A stretch of DNA of 33,463 bases from JANQIV01 sp050117315 (GCA_050117315.1 JASFMY010000073.1:1-33463); one strand, 5' to 3'. Shown: positions 1 to 7,683, counted from the first letter of the stretch. Translations and numbers: made by a program. Notes: a model not told the origin generated them from the letters alone.

Positions 1-42
1 ATAATAATTGTTACCTATACCTGATGAAGAAGTGGTAATCAT
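1..42 (-). CDS. possible 5' end of a gene running off the left edge
   Basis: A minus-strand ATG at 42 opens a 14-codon frame that stays open to the edge of the window (MITTSSSGIGNNYY). It lies downstream of, and on the same strand as, the sigma-54 regulator gene, 145 bases away. No clear ribosome-binding site precedes it and the product cannot be named from 14 residues. It could equally be a chance open frame. Confidence 0.25.
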   Translation of the reverse strand, partial: MITTSSSGIGNNYY

Positions 43-187
43 TTTTTTTCATAATGTTGGTTACGCTTCTTCAATATTAAATATGAAAGGTTACTCTTTC
101 GATTTTTCTTGACTTTTAACATAACAGATTATGAACAAGAGTAAGAAGATTATGAATATAATCTAATTAGGAAACGCAATTTAGTAT

Positions 188-1654
188 TTATTTTAACCCA
201 AGTTCTTTGCAGAGGCGATGAAAATTTGAACGTGCGATGCCGAGTTTAGTTGCAGCTTCAGTATCGGTTCTGCTGTTCTTGCGGACGAATTGAACAAATC
301 GTTTTCTAAATTCAAGTTCGGCTTCGCGTAAGTGAGGTAATTCTTCTTTGGAATAGATTGGCGTAGTATACCCGCCGAAAGCACCTTGATTCTTAATGCC
401 GAGCGCAGCTTCTACTTCATCAACCCCTATTGTACTCGCACCCATTAGTACAAGTCTTTGGACAACATTTTTTAATTGTCTTACGTTTCCGGGCCAGTGA
501 AAATTAGATAAAAATTTTATCCCTTCGTCTGTCAGCTCGGGAGCATAGACGTGAAACTCATTACTCGATTTTTCCATGAAGTTTTTGAGAAGCCGTATTA
601 TATCGTCTTTGCGTTCTCTTAAAGGAGGAAGCTGTATATTCAATATATTCAGCCTATAATATAAATCTTCGCGGAATCTCTTTTCTCTCATTAACACTTC
701 AATGTTTTTATTTGATGCGGCTATTACTCTTACATTTACTTCGTATCTTTTCTTTCTTCCGATTTTATCTATCTCGCCGTTTTCCAAAACACGTAATAAT
801 TTCGCCTGAGCCAAAAGGGGAAGCTCACTTATTTCATCAAGGAAGATTGTGCCGCCGTCTGCCTGCTCGAACAGTCCTGCTTTCTCTCCTTTTGCGTCCG
901 TGAAGGCTCCTTTTTCATAACCGAAAAGTTCGCTTTCAATTAAATCATCCGGAATTGCGGAACAGTTTACCGTAACAAAATTCTCAAATTTTCTCTGGCT
1001 AACATAATGAATATTGCGCGCAACCAATTCCTTGCCTGTGCCGGATTCCCCGAATATAAGTACGTTGGCGTCGGTTGTTGAATAATTCTCAATTGATTTT
1101 TTTATTAATCTCATCCCGGCTGATTCGCCGATGAGGGTGTACTTATTTATCATTTCTTTAATGTTGCTCTCAAGTTTTGACTTTGAGCTTGAGTGTTCTT
1201 TCCGCAGTATCTCTTTTTCAATTACGAGCTTTCTTTTGTCGTAAGCGTTTTTAATTGCAAGCACAAAATCAGTGGGCTGGTAAATGTAATCAATGTCCGT
1301 AGGATTTTTTGTACCGAACCACGATGCACCACTTTCAATTAGCTGGGTTGCAAACTGCAAATCCATTTGATTGATTGTCATTTTGGTGATAACTATTACC
1401 TGCAGCGTGTTGTCGATTTTTTTTATTTCTTCAATAAGCTCTTCGCCGTGCAGTCCGCCCGATATCTGGTAATCGAGAATTACAACATCAAAAAGATGCT
1501 TATTGTTTTTTATTGATTTCAGCGTATCCTTCCCGGAAGAAACAATCTCTTTAATACACATTGTATCTTTAAAAGGCTCAAGAGTTTCACGAATTCTTTG
1601 GACGTCAAATTCTTCATCTTCAACAACAAGTATGTTTATTTGGTTTTTGTTCAT
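188..1654 (-). CDS. NtrC-family sigma-54-dependent response regulator
   Basis: Response regulator that would activate sigma-54 (RpoN) promoters when phosphorylated. Seen in the 488-residue product: an N-terminal receiver domain (about 6-135) with the acidic pair ED at 12-13 and phospho-acceptor Asp61 in VVILDYQ; an AAA+ domain (about 172-410) with Walker A GESGTGKE at 202-209, the sigma-54 contact loop GAFTDA at 249-254 and Walker B IFLDEI at 270-275; and a C-terminal Fis-type helix-turn-helix (about 462-488). The usual loop is GAFTGA; the Asp variant is a recurrent one in the family. The ATG at 1654 gives a full-length receiver domain. It lies on the same strand as the sensor kinase at 4436-5899, its likely partner, but 2.8 kb of inserted genes now separate them. 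No -24/-12 promoter was recognised in the window, so its targets are unknown. Confidence 0.93.
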   Translation of the reverse strand: MNKNQINILVVEDEEFDVQRIRETLEPFKDTMCIKEIVSSGKDTLKSIKNNKHLFDVVILDYQISGGLHGEELIEEIKKIDNTLQVIVITKMTINQMDLQFATQLIESGASWFGTKNPTDIDYIYQPTDFVLAIKNAYDKRKLVIEKEILRKEHSSSKSKLESNIKEMINKYTLIGESAGMRLIKKSIENYSTTDANVLIFGESGTGKELVARNIHYVSQRKFENFVTVNCSAIPDDLIESELFGYEKGAFTDAKGEKAGLFEQADGGTIFLDEISELPLLAQAKLLRVLENGEIDKIGRKKRYEVNVRVIAASNKNIEVLMREKRFREDLYYRLNILNIQLPPLRERKDDIIRLLKNFMEKSSNEFHVYAPELTDEGIKFLSNFHWPGNVRQLKNVVQRLVLMGASTIGVDEVEAALGIKNQGAFGGYTTPIYSKEELPHLREAELEFRKRFVQFVRKNSRTDTEAATKLGIARSNFHRLCKELGLK

Positions 1655-1690
1655 TTATAAACGTGTATTTAATTATCTGATAGAAAGTCA

Positions 1691-2413
1691 TTAATAATAT
1701 GGTTGTGCCTTAAAACTGGAATAGCAAATTGGAATTTCTGTTTCCAACTCTTGCAATTTTGTTTTAATTTGAAAGAACTCTTCCTCAGAGGCATATGGTG
1801 ACAAATATATTTTGTTGATTATTTTATTCAAATCTACTTTTATATTTATCCCGTTATATTTTGATCCATTTGGATCAGTACAGATTCCACGATATTCATT
1901 TTCGTAAGAATAAATCTTACGTTTATGAATAAACAAGGAGAACGCATTCATAGCAAAATAATTATGAGAACTTTCTTGGTAGAATGCATCTGTTTCATAA
2001 TCAATATAATCTACTTTTCCAGCAAAAATATTTCTATCACTTTCTTTGAATGCGTCCTTAAAATTTTTTATATCAGTTTGAATAGAAATTCCTCTTTCAT
2101 CCTTAGCATATAATTTCCACATAGCAATATTCTCATGTTCACTTAAATGCCAACAACTAATAAATGTATCCTTTGATATAATATTATATAAATTTCTTGA
2201 TATATCTTTGCCATCATCTTTTTTGACTTGATGCTCGTATTCTAAACGTGGATAACTACCTTCGAAATGATCTTCCTTTTGAAAATAGTCAGCTCGACAG
2301 AAGTATAAGCATGATGACTCTAAAAGATGAAACAATTTTTGGCGATCGATATATCTCCACAACTTTAAATCGTCATTTTTAGGATCAACAAAAGCTGGAT
2401 GTTCAGAAAACAT
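1691..2413 (-). CDS. DUF2971 family protein
   Basis: A 240-residue soluble protein. The N-terminal pattern LWRYIDRQKLFHLLESS, then SSCLYFCRADYFQKEDHFEGS, and the later FISCWHLSEHENIAMWKLYA block match the DUF2971 family, in which a short 'which residents remain visible' core of aromatic and acidic residues is conserved. The biochemical function of that family is not established; members often occur in accessory or defence-rich regions. It starts 37 bases upstream of the sigma-54 regulator gene on the same strand, so it may be co-transcribed with it. It sits between the regulator and a decayed copy of the sensor-kinase 3' end, so it is probably part of the inserted material rather than of the original two-component operon. 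No signal peptide or membrane segment is seen. Confidence 0.75.
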   Translation of the reverse strand: MFSEHPAFVDPKNDDLKLWRYIDRQKLFHLLESSCLYFCRADYFQKEDHFEGSYPRLEYEHQVKKDDGKDISRNLYNIISKDTFISCWHLSEHENIAMWKLYAKDERGISIQTDIKNFKDAFKESDRNIFAGKVDYIDYETDAFYQESSHNYFAMNAFSLFIHKRKIYSYENEYRGICTDPNGSKYNGINIKVDLNKIINKIYLSPYASEEEFFQIKTKLQELETEIPICYSSFKAQPYY

Positions 2414-2438
2414 ATCCTTAAACCTCGTTTTCCATAAA

Positions 2439-2579
2439 CTAATTATGTGAAATCTGAATATTAATCACTGCACCATTTCTGTTATAAGCATCCATTTTCA
2501 TTCCACAGCGTTTATAATTTTCATATGCAATATAACAACCGTAGCCGGAATTTTGAGATTTAAATTTTGTTTTACTTTT
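2439..2579 (-). pseudogene. decayed copy 1 of the sensor-kinase 3' end
   Basis: Reading the minus strand upstream from the TAG at 2439-2441 gives NSGYGCYIAYENYKRCGMK followed by a tail ending in ISHN. This closely matches the last ~40 residues of the kinase at 4436-5899 (NSGYGCYIAYENCKRCGMK, ending ISHN). An in-frame TAA at 2580-2582 ends the similarity upstream, and a four-codon insertion (about KFKS) lies ahead of QNSGYG. Only the G2-box/tail part of the ATPase domain is present, so it cannot encode a kinase. It is one of two such remnants; see 3561-3765. Confidence 0.8.
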
Positions 2580-2698
2580 TTAGAATTAACTTTATTATTT
2601 GCAAATAAAACATTTATACCGTTAAGAGGACTTAAAAATGCTGAAAAAGCAGCATGAATCATGTTGTCTCATTAGACTACTTTTTGTATCTTTGCTTC

Positions 2699-3040
2699 AT
2701 GAGTAAAAAACGAGAGCTCTATTTCTTCAAAGACTATTTTGAGAAATTCTATGACAGGCAAACCAAAAAAGTTCAAAGGAAGATTCTTTGGACACTCAAA
2801 ATCATTGAAGAAATTGACAGAGTTCCCGAAGTGTATCTAAAACATATAGAAAACACTTCCGAGCTTTATGAAATCAGAGTTCAAGTTAGCAATAACATAT
2901 ATAGGATTTTCTGTTTCTTTGATATGGACAATATTGTTGTTATCGGGCATGGATTTCGGAAGAAGAGCAGGAAAACTCCTAAACAAGAAATAGAAAGAGC
3001 GGAACAAATTAAACGTGAGTATTATGAAAGCAAAGAATAA
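2699..3040 (+). CDS. higB: HigB-type (RelE superfamily, Gp49-like) toxin
   Basis: Probable mRNA-cleaving toxin of a type II toxin-antitoxin pair. From the ATG at 2699 the product is about 113 residues and begins MSKKRELYFFKDYFEKFYD. It shows the family pattern of an N-terminal helical part (KKVQRKILWTLKIIEEI), then LKHIENTSELYEIRVQ, then NIYRIFCFFDMDNIVVIGHGFRKKSRKTP, where the GF-KKS-KTP motif is typical of the phage Gp49-like/HigB group. The frame is open back to 2654, but the upstream 15 codons (hydrophobic, no ribosome-binding site) are not part of the family. The toxin gene precedes and overlaps its antitoxin gene, the order usual for higBA. It is inserted between two remnants of a sensor-kinase gene. 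Confidence 0.85.
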   Translation: MSKKRELYFFKDYFEKFYDRQTKKVQRKILWTLKIIEEIDRVPEVYLKHIENTSELYEIRVQVSNNIYRIFCFFDMDNIVVIGHGFRKKSRKTPKQEIERAEQIKREYYESKE

Positions 3041-3332
3041 AAACCTGGAAAGCCTTGACCAATTCATTGATGAAAAGATTGGTAAAAAGGGCACGGATAA
3101 AAGAGAACAATTTGAGCAAGATTATGAGGCTTTTAAACTTGGTGTACTTATCCAACAAGCTAGGAAGCAAAAAGGACTTACCCAGGAACAATTGGCAAAA
3201 TTGGCGGGAACTAACAAAGCTTATATCTCTAAATTAGAAAGAGATCTCAAAGATATTCGTCTCTCGACTTTGCAGAGAATTATAAACGAAGGGCTTGGCG
3301 GACATCTTGATATCTCGATACGAATCGAATAG
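3024..3332 (+). CDS. higA: HigA-type XRE antitoxin
   Basis: Antitoxin and probable autorepressor of the toxin gene just upstream. The roughly 102-residue product has an N-terminal acidic helical part and a classical XRE helix-turn-helix (IQQARKQKGLTQEQLAKLAG then TNKAYISKLERDLKDIRLST), ending in GGHLDISIRIE. That late arrangement fits antitoxins paired with Gp49-like toxins. The start could be GTG at 3015 or ATG at 3024; both lie inside the end of the toxin frame, so the two genes overlap and are probably translationally coupled. The ATG is preferred for codon strength. Both reading frames look intact, so this module is likely functional. Confidence 0.87.
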   Translation: MKAKNKNLESLDQFIDEKIGKKGTDKREQFEQDYEAFKLGVLIQQARKQKGLTQEQLAKLAGTNKAYISKLERDLKDIRLSTLQRIINEGLGGHLDISIRIE

Positions 3333-3408
3333 TATCTTCAGAATTAGGAAATTTAGTATTTAATGGTTGCGCCCTATTCATTGATGGTTGGAATTTTATA
3401 AATGTTTT

Positions 3409-3558
3409 TTATACTTGTTGCAAATTGGTTTTGGGATTTTGCCATAAAGTCCTCTCTTTTAAAGACCTGCCCGCCGTACGAGACTTTGGGAGGCGGGGAG
3501 GATTTAGGTGAGTTTTAAATAAAAACAAAGTCCCAAAACCAATTTGGCTTGTGTATAC
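3409..3558. repeat. hairpin repeat family A, copy 1 (MITE-like)
   Basis: About 150 bases with long imperfect inverted ends: CAAATTGGTTTTGGGA near the left end and TCCCAAAACCAATTTG near the right. It matches the inverted copy at 25002-25117 almost throughout (TTGCCATAAA, CCTCTC, GGATTTAGGTGAG). Compared with that copy it carries an extra ~35-base GC-rich interior (about 3460-3500). The right end abuts the stop codon of the kinase remnant that starts at 3561. No coding content. Confidence 0.75.
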
Positions 3559-3560
3559 AA

Positions 3561-3765
3561 CTAACTATCTTGAATTTCAATACTAATTACCGCAGCGTTT
3601 ACAGTTTTCATATGCAATTTAACAACCGTAACAGGAATTATGTGTTTTATTTTTTGTTGTTACTTCTTTAAAAACAATTTTTTTTCTGTGCCCATCTGCT
3701 TTTAAAATTTCATTGCTGGTATAGAGATACTTGTCGGCAGTATTTTCCGAATAAAAAAGGACAAT
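3561..3765 (-). pseudogene. decayed copy 2 of the sensor-kinase 3' end
   Basis: Minus-strand translation gives SNEILKADGHRKK, then FKEVTTKNKTHNSCYGC, an in-frame stop, IAYENCKRC, a deletion of about 40 bases, and AVISIEI before a TAG at 3561-3563. The intact kinase reads SDEILEKDENSIRK, LEKVTTKSKTQNSGYGC, YIAYENCKRC and AAISIEI over the same stretch. Similarity continues weakly upstream to about 3765. The first Gly of the ATP-lid motif is also changed (NSCYG for NSGYG). This copy is longer but more damaged than the one at 2439-2579. It lies immediately downstream of the second higA gene. Confidence 0.8.
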
Positions 3766-3790
3766 ATTATGATTAAGCAGTTTGCTTGCT

Positions 3791-4081
3791 CTATTTAGAT
3801 AATTTTAGTTTCTCAACATCATCAAGATTAACCCGCTTCCTGGCATGCCAAAGATTAAAATTATTTTGCATGATTAACCAGCTTTCGGGGGAACGCCCAA
3901 GTGTTTTGGAAAGACGCAAAGCCATTTCCGAACTGACACTACTCTGTCCTTTGATAAGCCGCATAAAGGTAGACGGGGCTACTTTGAGTTTTGCAGCCAC
4001 TGTTCTATAACTTATGCCTAAAGGTTCAAGATAAACCTCTCTAATAAATTCTCCCGGATGTGGTGGGTTATACATGGTCAT
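3791..4081 (-). CDS. higA: HigA-family antitoxin (second module), toxin partner dead
   Basis: A 96-residue XRE protein beginning MTMYNPPHPGEFIREVYLEP, the hallmark opening of the HigA addiction-module antidote family (NPPHPGE...LEPLG). The helix-turn-helix follows (SYRTVAAKLKVAPSTFMRLI), then MALRLSKTLGRSPESWLIMQ. It is a different family branch from the antitoxin at 3024-3332. The start codon directly follows the stop codon of the toxin gene upstream (TAA-ATG), the normal coupling for higBA. That toxin gene has two premature stops, so this antitoxin now stands alone. It could still repress its own promoter or neutralise related toxins elsewhere. Confidence 0.9.
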   Translation of the reverse strand: MTMYNPPHPGEFIREVYLEPLGISYRTVAAKLKVAPSTFMRLIKGQSSVSSEMALRLSKTLGRSPESWLIMQNNFNLWHARKRVNLDDVEKLKLSK

Positions 4082-4360
4082 TTAGTGATAATCCTCATAA
4101 TTAACAATGAATGCATCTCCGTTTTAAAATTCAAATGTTATTCGCCAATTTTTACTTACATCAATTGCCCATAATCCTTGCATTTTCCCTTTCAGTTGAT
4201 GCAACCGGAATCCGGGCAAATCGATATCTTTAATTTCCGTAGCGGTATCCAATGCTGTTAAACGTATTCTTAGTTTCTGTTTATGTACAGGTTGAATGCC
4301 TGTAGTTTTACCTGTCTCAAAAAATTTTTCTAAACCTTAGTGTTTGAAAGATTTTATCAT
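4082..4360 (-). pseudogene. higB: higB toxin gene with two in-frame TAA codons
   Basis: Translation of the minus strand from the ATG at 4360 gives exactly 93 codons with no frameshift. It starts MIKSFKH, then a stop, GLEKFFETGKTTGIQP, a middle part with DLPGFRLHQLKGKMQGLW, NWRITFEF, a second stop, and NGDAFIVNYEDYH. This is a full-length HigB/RelE-family toxin (normally near 92 residues, with FKHKGLEKFF and YEDYH hallmarks). The interruptions are TAA at codon 8 (4337-4339) and codon 79 (4124-4126), where Lys (AAA) or Glu (GAA) would be expected, so each needs one base change. Everything else is well preserved, which points to recent inactivation, plausibly relieving toxicity while the antitoxin was kept. 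Confidence 0.88.
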
Positions 4361-4380
4361 TAGCAACAATAATATATAAA

Positions 4381-4399
4381 TGTTGCGCAGCACGCAACA
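4381..4399. terminator. hairpin between the kinase gene and the dead higB gene
   Basis: TGTTGCG and CGCAACA form a 7-bp stem around a 5-base loop, 37 bases beyond the stop codon of the kinase gene and 21 bases upstream of the higB start. On the minus strand it is followed by an AT-rich run but no long T tract. It could be a weak terminator for the kinase operon or an operator of the toxin-antitoxin promoter. Confidence 0.35.
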
Positions 4400-4435
4400 A
4401 CAATTTTAAGAAATTCTTTCATGTTTACTGCCGGC

Positions 4436-5899
4436 TTAATTATGAGAAATCTCAATACTAATCGCAGCCCCAATATCGCTATTATACGCGTCAATTTTCA
4501 TTCCGCAGCGTTTACAATTTTCATATGCAATATAACAACCGTAACCGGAATTTTGTGTTTTACTTTTTGTTGTAACTTTTTCTAAAAACAATTTTCTAAT
4601 ACTGTTTTCATCCTTTTCCAAAATTTCGTCGCTGAAGCCAATACCGTTATCTTCAATTGTAACTGTAGACATTTTTTCATTCGGCAAATATTTTGTCCGT
4701 ATTGAAATAACAGTATCGTGATCTTTATTATGGTCAATGCAGTTCTGAATAAGCGGCTCTATAATTTCCCATATTACATATTCGTTGATATGTAACACCG
4801 GCATCTTATCATCTAGATTGAGTTCAAATTTATACTGCTCATTTTCTTTGTAAACTCTTTTAAAAATATTTTTAACTACAAATTGAATAACCGAATTGAT
4901 ATCAGTTCTAAAACTCACGTTTCTAATAACGTTTATTGGCGGATTAAAATTTTTCATATCGTAAACAACACGCCCAACAAAATTAGTGTATTTAATAATT
5001 TGGTTTTTGATCCGTTCAAAGTTGGATTCGGTTAGGTTCAAAATATCCTGCTTAATAAAACCCATAATTTTTTCAGCCTTGTGCTGTGCATGATAAATAC
5101 GCTTGGTAAACAAAACCTCTTTTTCTTCTTCAATTTTCTGGGTGAGATGTTTTTCCCTTTGCATATATAGTTCCGACTGTATCTGGTCGCGCTCTCTTAC
5201 AAGGAAAGTTGTAATGAGAAACATTAATAGTATGCTGAATAATATCAAAGCTGAAAAAAGCGCACCGGTTTGGTCGGTTGAACTTGTAATAACTTTCATA
5301 ATATCCGTGAAGTCCGGGATAATTTTCATATAAACCGAACCAACAACTTCTCCTTTTACGGAGAACGGTACAAACACATGAAATATTTGTGAAGTCTCTT
5401 TGTAGTTTACAACTGTTTCATCTTTAAATATTGTTTCAATTGATTCGGCAAAGAGTTTCTTTGCCTCGCTGCGGTGAAGTGATTGCGAATTAATATTGCT
5501 TGTTTTTTTCACTACATAACTATAAAGGTTATTTCCGTCGTCTACGTCAATTACATTTTTACCATCGTAAAAAAACAAACATATGTCTTCAATGTTTTTT
5601 TGAAGCCGCTGCTGCGTTAGAATAAAATCCAATGATTCAATGACCGGGGAAAAATCGGATTCGTCTTCCGACGAAAAATTACTGCTCTGCATCAGCAATT
5701 CCATCGAAGTCGTTGTTAAATCGGCTATTCTCTCTGCTGTGTCCCACCGGTAAATATCAATTGATTTACCGATTAGATTTTGCGTAGACCGCGTATTCAT
5801 ATATGACAGCGTAATTTGGGATACGCTTATAATTACTATCAATATTATAAAATGGTAAAACTCAAACCGGTACTTTGTAATTCGGTTAATTAAATTCAT
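4436..5899 (-). CDS. membrane sensor histidine kinase
   Basis: Two-component sensor of 487 residues. Membrane helix 1 is at about 16-34, an extracytoplasmic sensing domain of roughly 175 residues follows (with VPFSVKGEVVGSVYMK near 177-192, as in Cache-like folds), then membrane helix 2 at about 214-234 and a charged coiled coil to about 265. The dimerisation region around RIYHAQHKAEKIMG offers His270 or His273 as phospho-acceptor; it is not a textbook H-box. The ATPase domain has an N-box EIIEPLIQNCIDHN (378-391), G1 EDNGIGF (416-422) and G2 NSGYG (450-454). The gene starts 17 bases after the solute-binding-protein gene and is probably its co-transcribed partner; the likely response regulator is at 188-1654. 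The last ~50 codons occur again, decayed, at 2439-2579 and 3561-3765. Confidence 0.92.
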   Translation of the reverse strand: MNLINRITKYRFEFYHFIILIVIISVSQITLSYMNTRSTQNLIGKSIDIYRWDTAERIADLTTTSMELLMQSSNFSSEDESDFSPVIESLDFILTQQRLQKNIEDICLFFYDGKNVIDVDDGNNLYSYVVKKTSNINSQSLHRSEAKKLFAESIETIFKDETVVNYKETSQIFHVFVPFSVKGEVVGSVYMKIIPDFTDIMKVITSSTDQTGALFSALILFSILLMFLITTFLVRERDQIQSELYMQREKHLTQKIEEEKEVLFTKRIYHAQHKAEKIMGFIKQDILNLTESNFERIKNQIIKYTNFVGRVVYDMKNFNPPINVIRNVSFRTDINSVIQFVVKNIFKRVYKENEQYKFELNLDDKMPVLHINEYVIWEIIEPLIQNCIDHNKDHDTVISIRTKYLPNEKMSTVTIEDNGIGFSDEILEKDENSIRKLFLEKVTTKSKTQNSGYGCYIAYENCKRCGMKIDAYNSDIGAAISIEISHN

Positions 5900-5916
5900 T
5901 TTGACCGCCGGGTTTC

Positions 5917-7278
5917 TTATTCATTTTCAAAAGATAAATTTAATACTGTATTTATTTGTATTTGCGCAGATTTAAGCGCTTCTTCCACTGTTAATTCTTT
6001 TTTTAAAGCTTTATTTAAAAACGAAGAAAGTATGTCGGAAATCTTTGTGTAATTGTAATCAGGGGGACGGTGTATTCCCCTTTCAATAAAGCTTTTATAT
6101 TTTTGCAGCCTCGGGTATCTGTCAATCATTTTTTCATCGGTGTAAAACGATTTGCGGATCGGTAAATACGCACCGGATTTGTAATTCAATTCCTGAATTT
6201 CTTTTGAAAGTATAAATTTAATAAAAGTTACCGCTTCATTTTTTACCGACGAATATTTGGATAGTATGATATTCCACCCTCCGATAGTAGAAGCGGAATT
6301 TCCGTTACTACTTTTGGGCATCGGCGCTTCTTCAAGCAAGTTTAGCTTGGCTGTAGTTTTTGAAACCAGGTTGGAATATTTAATTGTTGTGGGCCATCCT
6401 CTAAAAAAAAGCACATCGTTTTGAAGAGCGAATTCATATGATTTACTTTCGTCGAATACGGAAACTTGTTTCGGTGAAATTCCGTACTTGTAAATAAAAT
6501 CAACAAGCCTTTGAGTCCCGGAAATGGTTTCAGGATTATAAACATCAAATTTACCGTTCTTATAAATGCTTCTGCCTGTACCAAGTATTTCAAGATAATT
6601 ACAAATCAATCCCTCGAACGCATCTCCTTGAAATACAAAAAGATAATCGCTCTGTAAGTCATTGTTTTTCAGATTTATCAAATCATCCCAGCTAATACCT
6701 TCTTTCAATTTTTTTTCAACATCAGGAGCGTTTGAAAGATTTTTAATTAAATCTTTCCTGAAATACAAAACGCCTACGTCAATAAAAAAAGGGATTGCAA
6801 ATAAAGTATCGCTATAAATGCATGTGTTTAGAGCTTGCGGGAGAAGTTCCGACAATTCGTTTTTGGAGTAGTATTTTTCCAGGGGTTCCGCCCACTTTGC
6901 AAAACGTGGTATCCAAATTTGATCCACCGCAAACAAATCAATCCGGCTGTTGCGGCTGCGCAAAGTTCTCGTAATTAATTCTTTCCTTTTGTTTGTTGTA
7001 AATTTCTCCGTAGGAATATCAACCGGGATAACTTCAATTTTACCTTTATATTTTTCGTTAAATATTTTTATCAGTTCCTCGTGAGCCTGCGTTATGTTAT
7101 CTGCAAAATAAACTTTGGCAACTTTATCTTCTGTAATAAACTCGTTTTGAAAAGGGAATAAATAAAATAATACCGAAACAATTATTGCAACCAGAATAAT
7201 TAAATAAATCAGCCAGTTAGGGATACTCCTATGGGTGGAATGCGGCAGGTGGTCGTAAATATCATTGAAAGGATTCAT
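5917..7278 (-). CDS. membrane-anchored ABC-type extracellular solute-binding protein
   Basis: From the ATG at 7278 the product is about 453 residues. The frame is open to a TTG at 7308, but the ATG is preferred. A short cytoplasmic N-terminus (MNPFNDIYDHLPHSTH) precedes one strong membrane helix (NWLIYLIILVAIIVSVLFYL), with no lipobox and no clear signal-peptidase site. The rest resembles family 1 (sugar-type) binding proteins: VYFADNITQAHEELIKIFNE near the start, DLFAVDQIWIPRFAKW, YSDTLFAIPFFIDVGVLYFR, SWDDLI, and TIGGWNIILSKYS. No permease or ATPase gene is nearby; the next gene is a sensor kinase 17 bases downstream. I infer a tethered ligand-sensing co-receptor for the kinase rather than a transport component. 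Ligand unknown, possibly a sugar or glycan fragment. Confidence 0.85.
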   Translation of the reverse strand: MNPFNDIYDHLPHSTHRSIPNWLIYLIILVAIIVSVLFYLFPFQNEFITEDKVAKVYFADNITQAHEELIKIFNEKYKGKIEVIPVDIPTEKFTTNKRKELITRTLRSRNSRIDLFAVDQIWIPRFAKWAEPLEKYYSKNELSELLPQALNTCIYSDTLFAIPFFIDVGVLYFRKDLIKNLSNAPDVEKKLKEGISWDDLINLKNNDLQSDYLFVFQGDAFEGLICNYLEILGTGRSIYKNGKFDVYNPETISGTQRLVDFIYKYGISPKQVSVFDESKSYEFALQNDVLFFRGWPTTIKYSNLVSKTTAKLNLLEEAPMPKSSNGNSASTIGGWNIILSKYSSVKNEAVTFIKFILSKEIQELNYKSGAYLPIRKSFYTDEKMIDRYPRLQKYKSFIERGIHRPPDYNYTKISDILSSFLNKALKKELTVEEALKSAQIQINTVLNLSFENE

Positions 7279-7423
7279 AACATCTCGGTTTTTTGTATAA
7301 ACATACAATCATAATGCCAATGAATCAATAAAGTTTAAAATTATTACCTTCATATACAGAGGCAGGTAAGCATATTCCGATATAAAGTATTATACAATAT
7401 TTCTTCCTTCTCTACGTTAATAA

Positions 7424-7592
7424 TAGAGTTTCTGCAAAATAAAATATCTAAACATTTTGTCATTTCGATCCCGATGTTTTTTTATCGGGAGAGAAATCTT
7501 TGAAATCTAATTGAAAGATTTCCCGCCAAAAAGACGGCGGACAGGCTCACCCAAAAAACGGTTCGACAGACTTTTATTTTGCAGAAACTCTA
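7424..7592. repeat. MITE-like element family B, copy 1
   Basis: A 169-base element with a perfect 21-bp terminal inverted repeat: TAGAGTTTCTGC...TAAAA at 7424-7444 and its complement at 7572-7592. TAATA occurs at both outer edges (7421-7425 and 7591-7595), either a target duplication or part of the ends. The interior holds shorter palindromes (ATCCCGAT...ATCGGGA) and a GC-rich CCCGCC...GGCGG block. There is no coding content. The right half recurs at 33269-33424. It occupies most of the gap between the solute-binding protein gene and the permease remnant; the rest of that gap shows nothing recognisable. Confidence 0.85.
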
Positions 7593-7683
7593 ATATGAAC
7601 AAGACCTTATTAAAAAAAAATGTTTTACAGGAACAGCAATTCGAGTAAAACGTCTATATTTAACTATTCAATGGGGAGGAACT

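Noticed and set aside
5917..7278. Component of an ABC sugar importer
   Set aside because: No permease or ATPase gene is near and the protein is tethered by a membrane helix instead of a lipid; pairing with a kinase suggests sensing.
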